NCBI GenBank assembly: GCA_014896295.1
Contig: JADBKR010000006.1
Span: 124,001-188,000, forward strand
Reading direction: 5' to 3'
DNA length: 64,000 bases
From: Limnochordaceae bacterium
GTDB taxonomy: Bacteria > Bacillota > Limnochordia > Limnochordales > Geochordaceae
The position numbers were made by a program, and so were the translations under genes. Each line of letters opens with the position of its first letter. The first letter of the stretch is position 1. Below the pieces are notes generated by a model that saw only the letters and a list, made by a program, of their open reading frames with translations, made no database searches and had not been told where the DNA came from. This document shows positions 16,476 to 25,871 of this stretch, in pieces.

Positions 16476-18652
16476 TCAGGGGAGGGGGCGCACGTCCACC
16501 CACGTGCTCTGGTAGGTGGCGCCCTCTCCCATGTCGGCCATCCGATCCGCGGTCAGCACGTTGAGGGGGCCGCCCGAAAGATAGGCTCGGGTGGCCCTCG
16601 TCCCTTCCACGACCACGAGCCCCGGCTGCGTATCCCCGGTGACCCGGGCTCGCAGCCCGACGTGGCCGCGCTCGTTGAAGACGATGACCGGCTGGCCGTC
16701 GGCGATGCCCCGGGCGCGGGCATCCTCGGGATGCAGCAGGCACACCGGAGCGCCGGCCCGCCGCCTGAGCGTGGCCACCGCCTCGAACCCGGTATGGCTC
16801 ATGACGGCCCCCGGCGCCGTGAGCAGCCGCAGGGGATAGGGAGCTTCGGCGGCGCCTGCGGGGCGGCCGGGATGGTCGCCGGCGCCGTTGGCTTGGGCGC
16901 CCGTATCACCGGCGGGGCGGGTGGCCGTGCCGTTGCGCGGTGGGCCCGTGTCGGCCATGAAGTCGGGAGGCGGTACGAAAGAGATCCTGCCCGAGGCGGT
17001 GCGCCAGCGGCCGGGGCCGCCCGTCGGCGGGACTTTGACCGGTTGGCCCGAGAGCACGCGCTCGACGAGCTCCTCGGGCTGGCCGGCCAGGAGCGCCCGC
17101 ACGTGGCCGGCCACGTCTCGCCGGAAGACCTCGTCGTCGAGGCCGAAGCGGGCCGCGAGCTGCCGGACGACCCAGGCGTTGGAGCGCGACTCGCCGACCG
17201 GCGGGATGACCGGGCGGGCGTATTGGATGTAGAGGTGGCCGTAGCTGCGGTAGACGTCCTCGCTTTCCATGGAGGTCGTCGCCGGCAGCACGAGGTCGGC
17301 CAGGGCCGCCGTGTCGGTCATGAAGCTGTCGTGCACGACCACGAAGAGATCCTCCCGCTCGAGCCCCCGGCGCACCCGGCCGGCGTCGGGGCACGTGACG
17401 GCCGGGTTGTTGGCCATGATGAGCAGGGCCTTGACGGGAGGGTCGTCCCACTCGGTGAGCGCCCGCCCGAGCTGGGTGTGGCTGACCCGGCGGACGGGCC
17501 GTCGCAGCAGGTCCGGCCGGCGCAGCGCCTCGTAATCCAGCGCGAACGCGTACGAGCTCTCGAGGTAAGCGCCGGCGACGGGGTGGCCGTCCGAGCCGGT
17601 GCGGGCCCAGGCGCCCAGCACGGCCGGCAAAACGGCGACAGCCCGCACGGCGGCGCCCCCGTACAGCGTGCGCCCCAGCGCCGCCCCGATCCGGATGAAA
17701 GGCGCCCGCGCCCCGGCCAGTAGGCTGGGCGAGCCGTTCGACGTCGGGGGCGGGGACGCCGGTGAGTTGGGCGACCCGCTCGGGCGGGTAGTGGGGGAGC
17801 ACGTCCTCGGCCCAGCGCCGCCACCCCTCGGCTTCCCGTTCCAGGAAGGCGACGTCGGCCCGCCCCTCCCGGAACAGCACGTTGGCCACGCCCAGCGCCA
17901 GCGCGCCGTCGGTCGCCACCCGCACCGGGATCCACCAGTCGGCCCGCTGCGCCGTGCGGTTGCGGTAGGGGGCGATGACGACGAGCCGGGCGCCCCGGGA
18001 GCGTGCCCGTTCGATGAAGGGCCACAGGTGCACGTTGGACGTGAGCGGATCGGCGCCCCACGCCACGATGAGGTCGGCGCCGGCGGCCCGTTCCGGGTCG
18101 AGGGGGGAGACGGGCCCGTAGGTGGCTTCCCAGGCGGCTTCGGCGGTGGTGTCGCAGACCGTGCCGACGTGGACCTGGCTCGTGCCGAGGGCGTGAAACA
18201 GGGCCCGGGGCAGGTTGCGGCTCACCAGGCCCATGTTGCCGCTGTAGCGCGTAGGCGAGGATGGCCTCGGGGCCCCAGCGGGCGCGGACGGCCTGCCAGC
18301 GCTCGGCGATGGCGTCGAGGGCCTCCGGCCACGAGACGGGCTCCCAGCGGCCGCTCCCCTTGGGGCCGGCGCGGCGCAGGGGGGTGGGGATGCGCTCGGG
18401 GGAATGAACCCGCTCGGGGTAGCGGTTGACCTTGGCGCACAAGAAGCCACCCGTGAACGGGTGCGCCGGGTCGCCGGCCACCTTGACGAGCCGCCCGTCC
18501 TGCACGGTCGCCAGGATCGAACACTGGTCGGGGCAGTCGTGCGGGCACACGGTGCGCACGACGGCGCCGGCGGCAGGTGCGGAGCCGGCGGCCGCGGCCG
18601 AGACGGCGGCGGAGGCCGGAGCCGAAGGAGACGAGCCCGGTACGCCTGGCAT
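16476..18652 (-). CDS. Molybdopterin (bis-MGD) oxidoreductase with N-terminal 4Fe-4S site, two frame breaks
   Basis: The N-terminus holds a 4Fe-4S binding pattern, CPHDCPDQCSI and later GFLCAKVNRYPERV. Next come the Mo-cofactor domains (YSGNMGLVSRNL, LIVAWGADPLTSN, LLIMANNPAVTCPD) and the C-terminal dinucleotide-binding domain (TAPGAVMSHTGF, YLSGGPLNVLTADRM). The reading frame changes near 18250 and near 17700; at each, one base too many is present, and the reconstructed protein is about 725 residues, normal for the family. ATG 18652 follows AGGAGG and overlaps the upstream GNAT stop by one base. No electron-transfer or membrane subunit lies next to it. The substrate is unknown; mobA at 45 kb would supply its cofactor. 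Confidence 0.75.
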
Positions 18653-19605
18653 CAGCACTTCCTCCTGTGGCGGATGGGCTTCGCCGCGGCGGTGGGGGTT
18701 CCTTGCGGGGCGCGACCCCCTGGCGGGGCGGGGTGGGGCGGGGCAGGGCGGCCTTCCGTCGCTGCCGTCAGGGAAGCGGCTTCCAGAAGGTGGCCATGCG
18801 GCGAGGCGCGGGAGCGCCGTCGGCGCTGCGGGAGCCGGGCAGGGCGGGCGCACCGGCGTGGCCAGCCGGCTCGCCGTACGCCGGCTCCCCGTACTTGCGT
18901 GAACGGACGGCTGTCGTACAGCCTCCAGCCGAGCCGCTCGAAGAGGGCGGCCGAACGCCGGCTCTCGCCGATGGCGATTTGCCCGTACATCCCCCGGATC
19001 CGCCCGAGGCGGGCCACCTCGAGTGCCCTGACCTCCATCGCCTGCACCAGGGCGAGCCCCGCCCCGGCGGCCCGCCAGGCCGGCAAGATGTTGAAATGGA
19101 AGTGGCCGCAACCGGGCGGTGCCTGGGGCACTTCCCGCCAGGAGCGCCCGATGAGCCATCCGAGGAACCGCAGCTGCCGGGCGCCCGGGGCGGGGGCGGG
19201 AACGCCGCGGAGGCGCTCGCCCAAGGCGTGCACCAGCACGCGGACGAGGACCGCGAGCAGCCGCACCGCCATGCCGGGGGCCGTGCGCAGGCGGTGGCGG
19301 CGAAAGCGGGCCGGGTCGAGGCACGCCGTGAGGTAGCCGACGACGCGAGGCCGCTCCCGGTCCGAAGCGGGCTCCATCGCCTCGACGACCCAGGTGGAGG
19401 CGGGTTCGGCGTCCGTGTAGTAGGCGGTGAGGAAGTCGGCGAAGAGCTCGGGGTCGGGGAAGCGCTCTGCCACGCTGCTCCCCGCCCACGCGGTCTGGAT
19501 GCAGATGGCCCGGACGGCGGCCCGGTCGGACGGGAGGTAGGGGCGCACGCGCCAGGCCGGCCTCCCCTCGAGCCGCCCCGAGCGGTGGGCGGGCTCCGCC
19601 GTCAA
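18652..19605 (-). CDS. GNAT-like N-acetyltransferase, 317 aa
   Basis: The protein begins with RVRPYLPSDRAAVRAICIQT and has a GNAT core ending FNILPAWRAAGAGLALVQAM, the acetyl-CoA-binding region, and a conserved C-terminal SAALFERLGWRLYDSR. TTG 19605 overlaps the preceding glycosyltransferase stop. The last ~70 residues are low-complexity Pro/Arg/Ala and may not be part of the fold. It probably acetylates a sugar or small molecule made by the two adjacent glycosyltransferase genes; acceptor unknown. Confidence 0.65.
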   Translation of the reverse strand: MTAEPAHRSGRLEGRPAWRVRPYLPSDRAAVRAICIQTAWAGSSVAERFPDPELFADFLTAYYTDAEPASTWVVEAMEPASDRERPRVVGYLTACLDPARFRRHRLRTAPGMAVRLLAVLVRVLVHALGERLRGVPAPAPGARQLRFLGWLIGRSWREVPQAPPGCGHFHFNILPAWRAAGAGLALVQAMEVRALEVARLGRIRGMYGQIAIGESRRSAALFERLGWRLYDSRPFTQVRGAGVRRAGWPRRCARPARLPQRRRRSRASPHGHLLEAASLTAATEGRPAPPHPAPPGGRAPQGTPTAAAKPIRHRRKC

Positions 19606-20816
19606 CGCAGGGCCGGGCGGCGCCGCGCCGCCAGCACATCCGCGTAGAGGGCCATCAGGCGGCGAAAGGTGCGTTCCCACGAAAAGCGTCCCTCCACGAA
19701 GGCCCGGGCCGAGCGCCCCCTGGCCGCCAGTTCCGACGGTTGCCGTGCCAGCGCCGTCACGGCGGCCGCCAGAGCGGCAGGCGTGGCCGACGGCACGAGC
19801 CGCCCCGACCGGGGATCGACCACCTCGGGCAGCGCCCCGCTCGCAGGCGCCACCACCGGCAGCCCGCTCGCCTGCGCCTCCAGGGGCGCCAGCCCGAACG
19901 TCTCGCTCTCGGAAGCGGTCACGAACACATCGGCGCTCGCGTAGGCCGTGCGCAGGGCCGGGCCCTCCAGGTGCCCGAGCAACCCCACGTTGGGCGGCGC
20001 CGCACGCTGAAGCTGCGCCCGCAGCGGCCCGTCGCCCACGATCCAGACGGCGAACCTCCCGGGTTGCGCCCGTTCCAGCTCGGCGGCGAGTTCGACGAGC
20101 CGGACGGCTCCTTTCTCGGGCGAGAGGCGCCCCACGTACAGGACGACGACCCGGCCGGCACCGTTCGCCGGCGTGCCCGCCACCAGGTGCGCCGCCCGCC
20201 ACTCGGCGGACCGGTGCCGGGGGTGGAAGTCCTCGGTGTCGACGCCGAGCGGGATGACCGTGCAGCCGGCCGGCGGGACGGCCCCATGCCGGGAAAGCTC
20301 GGTCGCCATCGCGGCCGAAGGCGCCGCCAGGCGGTCGAGCGGGCGGTACACCCGGCGCAGGTAATGCCAGGCGGCCTCGCTCGCCGCCCGGTCGACCGTG
20401 CCGCCGCGGGCGAGGCCCAGCATCCCGATGAGCGGCTCGAGGTGGGCCTGGGGCACGTGCGCGTGGTAGAACCCCACCACGGGCGCCCCCAACTGGTGGC
20501 CCGCCGCGGTGGCCACGCTCGGCAACAGGTAGGGGCTGCCGAGTTCGATGACGGACGGGCGCAGGCGCCGCAGCAGGGCCAGCACCGCCCGGGTGCGCAC
20601 GAGCACCCGGTAGGGGGCGGCCCCCGGCACCACCGGCGACCAGAGGGTCACGAGCAGCGAACGCTCCAGGCGCCGGATGCCGTCCCGGGCGCCAGGAGCG
20701 ATGATGGCGTGCCGCCATCCCGCCGCTTCGAGGTGGCGCCCCTTGTAGCGCAGGTAGGTGCGCACCCCACCGCTTCGGGCGTGCAGGAAGTGGGTGAGGT
20801 CAACGACCAAGGGCAC
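19602..20816 (-). CDS. GT4-family glycosyltransferase, 404 aa
   Basis: This is a complete GT-B enzyme. The N-terminal acceptor domain starts VVDLTHFLHARSGGVRTYLR. The C-terminal donor domain has VIPLGVDTEDFHPRH, VLYVGRLSPEKGAVRLVELA and the E-x7-E motif SESETFGLAPLEAQASGLPV. It probably transfers a hexose to a lipid or polysaccharide precursor at the inner face of the membrane. It sits between a PHP-glycosyltransferase fusion (6 bases upstream) and a GNAT gene, all on the minus strand, so they form an envelope-glycan operon. Confidence 0.85.
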   Translation of the reverse strand: MPLVVDLTHFLHARSGGVRTYLRYKGRHLEAAGWRHAIIAPGARDGIRRLERSLLVTLWSPVVPGAAPYRVLVRTRAVLALLRRLRPSVIELGSPYLLPSVATAAGHQLGAPVVGFYHAHVPQAHLEPLIGMLGLARGGTVDRAASEAAWHYLRRVYRPLDRLAAPSAAMATELSRHGAVPPAGCTVIPLGVDTEDFHPRHRSAEWRAAHLVAGTPANGAGRVVVLYVGRLSPEKGAVRLVELAAELERAQPGRFAVWIVGDGPLRAQLQRAAPPNVGLLGHLEGPALRTAYASADVFVTASESETFGLAPLEAQASGLPVVAPASGALPEVVDPRSGRLVPSATPAALAAAVTALARQPSELAARGRSARAFVEGRFSWERTFRRLMALYADVLAARRRPALR

Positions 20817-20822
20817 CGGAGG

Positions 20823-23702
20823 TCACCGCCGCGACCGGCCCGAGGCGGCGCGCGCCCGACTCCGTCGCGGCAGCGGCGCGCACCCCTGCCGGCGCCGTCC
20901 CGTTGCCTGCACCCGGCGCCGTCCACGGGCGCCCGCCGCCGCGGGCGCCCCGTGGACGGCGACGGCCCTGTCGGATCTCGCCGTCCCGGCAGGAACGGCC
21001 CCATGCTCGGCAGGAGCGGGACGCCGCGCCCGTTCGGCCGGCAGCCGGGCCGCCTGCGCGATGGACCGCCACATCTCTTCGAGGCCCGCGTCCACCGGGC
21101 GCCGCTCGGCTTCCGCCCTGGCCCGGGCACCCATGGCCTGCAGCAGTTCCGGCCGCGCCAGGAGCATCTCCAGGCATCCCAGCGCCTCCGTGACCCATCG
21201 CTCCGCCGGCAGCACCCACCCGGTCTGCCCGTCCACGACCTGCTCCTGGGGCCCGCCCCGGTCGGTCACGAGGCACGGCAGCCCCGACGCCATCGCCTCC
21301 AGCACCACGTTGCCGAAGGTGTCGGTCACGCTCGGGAACGCAAACACCGCCGCCGACGCGTACGCCGCCGCCAGCTGCGCCCCCGTCAGCGGCCCGGTGA
21401 AGCGCACGTTGGGCGGCGCCCGCCGCTCCAGCTCCTCCCGGTACGGCCCCTCGCCGACCAGCACCACCACGGGAAAGACGCCGAGCGCCCGCAGCGACGC
21501 GCTGGCCCCGAGGCCCGCCGCCAGGCTCAGCAAAGCGTCGAGGTTCTTCTCTTTGGAGATGCGGCCCACGTACAGGACGACGGGATGGGCCGGCCCTTCG
21601 GGCACTCCCCGCCTGGCCCAAAACCCTGGTACCCGGTGGCGCGGGTGGAAGGCCTCCGTGTCCACCCCCCGGCGAAACACCACGAGCCGCTGCCCGCCGG
21701 TCTCGGCGTCGATACCGTGGGCCAGCAGGTGCTCCGCCACGGCCCTGGATGGCACCAGGATGCGGTCCGCCTCTCCGTAGAACCACCGCATGGCCCGCCA
21801 GGCGAGCTGCGCCAGCTCGGGGCTGCCGGTCAGGGCCTCGGCGTACTCGGGCAGGTGCGTGTGATACGCCGCCGTGAACGGGCGCCCCAGCATGCGGGCG
21901 GCTGCCAGGGCGGCCAGTCCCACGGGCCCGGGCGTGGCGGCGTGGATCACGTCGAACGAGGAGGCCAGCTGCAGCACCTGAGTCATCGAGGGCACGTGCA
22001 GGATGAGCGCCGGATAGCCGGGCAGCGGCATGCGGGCGATGGTGCGAAGCGGCCGTACCCGGGCGGCGGCTTGTTGCGTGAGGCGGCGGCGGTCGACGTC
22101 GGCGCCGAGCACGGTGAGGTCGTGCCCCGTGCGGGCGGCCCACCCGGCGAGGCGAAGCGAGGTGAGGCTCACGCCGTTGATCTCGTCAAGGGTGTCCACG
22201 AAGTAGCCGACGGACGAGCCGCCTGTCGGCAGCGGGGCCAGTTCGTGCGAGGCCCCTGGGTCTGCCTCCATGACGGCGGCGGCCAGGTGGGCCGCCGCCC
22301 GCTCGTCCTTGCGCTGCTGGGCGATGGTCATCCAGAGGGGGAGCATCATCCCGTGCGCCGTGAGCGCCGCCCTCAGGATGGCCGCATCCTGGAGAACGGC
22401 CTGGACGCCGCCCCGGGCGAGCCGCTTCGCCGCCAGGGCGACGGTCCGGGAGAACCACCAATCGGCGGCCCGCAGGACCGCCGCCGAGACGACCGGATGG
22501 CCGGCGTGGCGCCCCGGAGAGCCCGTGCGCCCCGACCGGCTCAGCCGTGTCCAAACGCCCGCCGGCCGGGCGGCCGGTGTGGCCGGGGTGGAGCCGGGCG
22601 GCGTCAGCCAGCCGTCTAACACCACACCCAGCCGCCCGAGACCGCCGGGAAGCATGCCACGCTCTTTGAGCACCTGGTAGCCGACGCTGTAGACCGCCCG
22701 GGGAAGGGCCACGTCGTCACCCTTCATCCCGCCCGGGCGTACCCGCCCCTGGCGCAGCGCCTCGAGAAACTCGTCGACCGTACGCGCTCCGTCCGCCTCG
22801 GTGTACGAGAGGCCGATGGTCAGCCCGCTGTGGTCGTCGGACCCGCCGGTCAGGCAGATGGAAGGCGCGGGCGGCACGGGAAGGTCGTGCCGCTCGGCCA
22901 GCATGGCGAGGTGATCGCCCTCGTTGGCCCACCGCACGAGCCACTCCGTGGCGGCGTGCAGGCGCGGGGTGTGGGCGGCGTCGGCGGCCGCCCAGGCGTG
23001 GAAGAGGAGCAAGAGGCGTTCGACGTGCCACGACGAGAGCTGGGGGCCCACGGGGGCGAGGGGGTGGGCGAGGTAGTGGGCGATGCGGCGTTGGCGGAGG
23101 AGGGCGACCAGCTCGTAGAGGTCGTGGCGGGCTTGTTGGATGCGTTCGTGATCGTGCGGGGTCAGGCCCAGGGCCACGACGTGCACCGGGCAGCCGTCCT
23201 CGGGAAACCGGGCGGTGATCTCCTCGCCCACCACGAAGCCGGGCAGGTGGGCCAGGGTCAGCGCGCCGTCGATGGTGTCATGGTCGGTGATGGTGACGCC
23301 GTGCATGCCGCGGGCCCTGGCGACCCGGTAGACCCGTTCGGGGGGCGTGGGGCACTCCGGCATGCGCAGCGCCTGCATCAGCCAGTGAGACGGGACCGAG
23401 GAGGCGGTCGAGTGGCAGTGGGTGTCCATCCGGAAAGGCCCTCGGGGGACGGGCACCCGAGAGGCCGGCTCGGCATCACCGGGGGCGGGCCTCTCAGGGG
23501 TCACCTGCCCTCGAGCACTGTCCGGGCGAAGCGCATAGCGATACACCGCGGCCGCCATCCTCTCCGCGGAGGCCCGCCCGGTGGCCGGTTTGCCGTCGCT
23601 CCACGCGAAGGCCCACCATGGCTGAGCTTCCACGGGGCATCGTGCGCCCGCGGTGTAACGAGCCTGGTGCCGGGCCGTATCGAACGGGTAAAGCTCCTGC
23701 AA
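20823..23702 (-). CDS. PHP-domain/GT4 glycosyltransferase fusion, 959 aa
   Basis: Residues about 90-330 form a PHP phosphoesterase-like domain with metal-binding motifs MDTHCHSTASS, ITDHDTIDGALTL, YLAHPLAPVG and GGSDDHSGL. From about residue 490 a complete GT4 glycosyltransferase follows: YFVDTLDEINGVSLTSLR, AAYHTHLPEYAEAL, VVFRRGVDTEAFHPRH, VLYVGRISKEKNLDAL and TDTFGNVVLEAMASGLP. A tail rich in Pro/Arg/Ala ends the protein. The TTG start at 23702 is the one used by the open frame; ATG at the PHP core is an alternative. The linkage of a hydrolase with a transferase suggests coupled processing of a glycan intermediate, unproven. Confidence 0.8.
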   Translation of the reverse strand: MQELYPFDTARHQARYTAGARCPVEAQPWWAFAWSDGKPATGRASAERMAAAVYRYALRPDSARGQVTPERPAPGDAEPASRVPVPRGPFRMDTHCHSTASSVPSHWLMQALRMPECPTPPERVYRVARARGMHGVTITDHDTIDGALTLAHLPGFVVGEEITARFPEDGCPVHVVALGLTPHDHERIQQARHDLYELVALLRQRRIAHYLAHPLAPVGPQLSSWHVERLLLLFHAWAAADAAHTPRLHAATEWLVRWANEGDHLAMLAERHDLPVPPAPSICLTGGSDDHSGLTIGLSYTEADGARTVDEFLEALRQGRVRPGGMKGDDVALPRAVYSVGYQVLKERGMLPGGLGRLGVVLDGWLTPPGSTPATPAARPAGVWTRLSRSGRTGSPGRHAGHPVVSAAVLRAADWWFSRTVALAAKRLARGGVQAVLQDAAILRAALTAHGMMLPLWMTIAQQRKDERAAAHLAAAVMEADPGASHELAPLPTGGSSVGYFVDTLDEINGVSLTSLRLAGWAARTGHDLTVLGADVDRRRLTQQAAARVRPLRTIARMPLPGYPALILHVPSMTQVLQLASSFDVIHAATPGPVGLAALAAARMLGRPFTAAYHTHLPEYAEALTGSPELAQLAWRAMRWFYGEADRILVPSRAVAEHLLAHGIDAETGGQRLVVFRRGVDTEAFHPRHRVPGFWARRGVPEGPAHPVVLYVGRISKEKNLDALLSLAAGLGASASLRALGVFPVVVLVGEGPYREELERRAPPNVRFTGPLTGAQLAAAYASAAVFAFPSVTDTFGNVVLEAMASGLPCLVTDRGGPQEQVVDGQTGWVLPAERWVTEALGCLEMLLARPELLQAMGARARAEAERRPVDAGLEEMWRSIAQAARLPAERARRPAPAEHGAVPAGTARSDRAVAVHGAPAAAGARGRRRVQATGRRRQGCAPLPRRSRARAASGRSRR

Positions 23703-23765
23703 CGCCTGCCTATGGACGGCCGCCCTCTGGTGCCGGAGCGCCCGCGCCTCGCCTGCGCCGGCCGT

Positions 23766-24336
23766 CTACTTCACCAGCACGGCCAGTGCCACGGCGAGAG
23801 CGGCCACGCCGGTGGCGATCCAGAGCCGGGTGTCGAGCGAGCGCACCTGCGCCTGCAGGCGGGCAGCCTCGGCCTCTTTCTCCTCCAGCGAGCGCGCCAG
23901 GGTCGCGAGCTGCTGCTCGAGCGCCGCCATCCTGGACTGGCTCGACTCCAAGGAGATCCGGAAGTCGCCGGCCATCCGGGTGATGCGGGCGTCGAGCGAG
24001 CCGAGCGGCCCCTCGAGCTTGGCCGGCAAGACCTGATCCAGCCGGGCGTCGAGCCGCGAGTCGATGCGGCCGTCGATGAACTGGGCGAACAGCTGCCCGA
24101 TGCGATCCCACGTCTCCTGCGAGGCGGCGTTGCCGCCCGGCGGGGCGTTGTCCGCGGACAGCGGCGGAGCCGTCGTGGCGCCGGGTTGAGGCGCCGCAGA
24201 CGGCTCCTGCGCGCCGGCCGCGGCCCCCTGCGAGCGCCAGGGCGAGCGGCAACCAGGCCAGGGCGCGCCACCACCGGGATGGAGACCAGGACCGGGCCCG
24301 GGCTCGACGCCGGCAACGAGCCGGGAGGACCTCCAT
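23766..24336 (-). CDS. Exported coiled-coil protein with C-terminal membrane anchor, frame broken
   Basis: ATG 24336 with a GAGGAGG site starts a basic signal peptide whose hydrophobic core is ALAWLPLALALAG. Translation then needs the next frame, which reads GAAAGAQEPSAAPQPG, followed by a helical region (WDRIGQLFAQFIDGRIDSRL, ARSLEEKEAEAARLQAQVRS) and a final membrane segment, IATGVAALAVALAVLV. The switch falls in the five-G run read on the minus strand (plus-strand CCCCC at 24224-24228); one G fewer gives a good signal-peptidase site. Function unknown; it may be an extracytoplasmic scaffold. Confidence 0.55.
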
Positions 24337-24415
24337 GCCGCTTGCCTCCTCGAAAGGGAAGGAGCTGGGAGCCACCTCGGATGCTTCGCCGGCAGACGCC
24401 GCTGCCCCTGCGGGC

Positions 24416-25012
24416 TCAGCTTCCCCACACGAAGCTCAGCACGAAGAGGGCCGCCACGGCCCAAAGCGCCGGGTGCACCTCCCGGGGGCGCCCGGTGAGG
24501 AGCTTGATGACGACGTACGTGATGAAGCCGTAGCCGATCCCCCTGGCGATGCTGTAGGTGAGCGGGATGGTCAACAACGTGATGAAGGCCGGGAAGGCTT
24601 CGTCGTACCGCTCGAAGTGGATCTCCCTTACCACGGTCCCGAGCATCAAGAACCCTACGACCACCAGCGCCGCCGCGGTCGCCTGCGGCGGCACGACCAC
24701 CAGTACCGGGGCGAAGAAGATGGCCAGGAAGAAGAGGACCGCGGTCACCACCGACGAGAGGCCCGTTCTGCCGCCCTCGGCCACGCCGGCGGCGCTCTCC
24801 ACGTAGGTCGTCACCGAGCTGGCGCCGGCCAGCCCGCCCGTCACCGCCGCCAGCGAGTCGACCAGCAGCACCCGGCGGATGCCCGGCAACCGCCCCTCCC
24901 GGTCGAGCAGCCCTCCCTCGCCGGCCACGGCCACCACCGTGCCCATGGTGTCGAAGAAGTCCGTGCGAACGCTTCCAGCAGTTCCGCACGCAGCGCAAGA
25001 TCTGCGGAAAAC
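24416..25012 (-). pseudogene. 5'-truncated purine permease (AzgA-like, NCS2)
   Basis: The surviving 176-200 residues are the C-terminal half of an AzgA-type guanine/hypoxanthine permease: TDFFDTMGTVVAVAGEGGLL, SSVTTYVESAAGVAEGGRTG, then five hydrophobic segments ending HPALWAVAALFVLSFVWG. Family members are about 430-500 residues, so the N-terminal half is absent. The similarity fades near 25012, where the DNA abruptly becomes AT-rich. The protein would not fold as a transporter. Confidence 0.75.
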
Positions 25013-25871
25013 TAATGATGCCCATAGTTCCTTTTCTTGCTTCTGTACTCTTACGTTTCCAGTTTAACCTGCAAGCAGAAAAGATGAGAGAGTGAACACT
25101 AAAGGCGCAAGTGCTTGTGTTAAGCTCATTGAATGTATAAAACTTGATCCAATGTGAACAGAACTGAACGTGACACTTAATAGCGTAACGCTTGCGCACC
25201 AATCACCTATTGATCCCTGCTTGACTCGCGCTGTCTTTGGCAACGTGGAAAAGAAAGTTTCCCCGATGCTTCAGTTGATACGCTTGAGGTGCCAGATGAG
25301 CAAAACCATATGCAGACTCTCGCTTCCTGTAATGTTATCAAAACAATAGGTGTCGCTGAGAGGCAAGCCTCACGAAGATTAGACTCGTATGAAGCCATCT
25401 TCGTATGCGAGATTTTACCATTTATTCTCCATGAAGGCTGTAATGTGCTTGAGCGCCCATATGCTCAGTGTTTTCAAGTATGGCTTAAATACCCCATGTA
25501 GTTAGTACAAGATTTTGGTAATACTTCTGTGGAACAAAGTATACCACTGGGCTCTTTTGTAATGGAAGAATGATCCTTCCTAGCTGCTCCAGGATGTGTG
25601 AGTATGGTATTAGCAAGACATGAAAACTGTCATGCAGCTGTAGACACTCCAATCTCTGTATGGTCGTGGCATTCCTGTAAAAGTGGAAGCAGTGTTTTGA
25701 GGAAGCTCACAAATAACTCAATCCTGAGACAAGGCGGTCGATCTGAGGAAGCAGCACCCCTGTCTGTGCAAATAATTGGGAAGAACACTCTCAACCAATG
25801 CAAGAAGTGTTGATCGTAAGACGTTTGAAGAAGAACTTCCAGTAAACGAAAAGGGAAGCGACGGACACAAG
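25005..25871. other. AT-rich island of foreign origin
   Basis: The base composition drops sharply from very GC-rich to roughly 40-45 percent GC for ~870 bases, then returns just as abruptly. Open frames are short, the longest being about 70 codons (25289-25501 plus; 25598-25813 plus; 25207-25398 minus), and none resembles a transposase or phage gene. No inverted terminal repeats or target duplication is visible. The island joins two truncated genes. It could be an insertion with loss of flanking DNA, a deletion scar, or a chimeric assembly. Confidence 0.8.

Noticed and set aside
25005-25871. Insertion sequence in the AT-rich island
   Set aside because: No transposase-like frame, terminal inverted repeat or target duplication was found.
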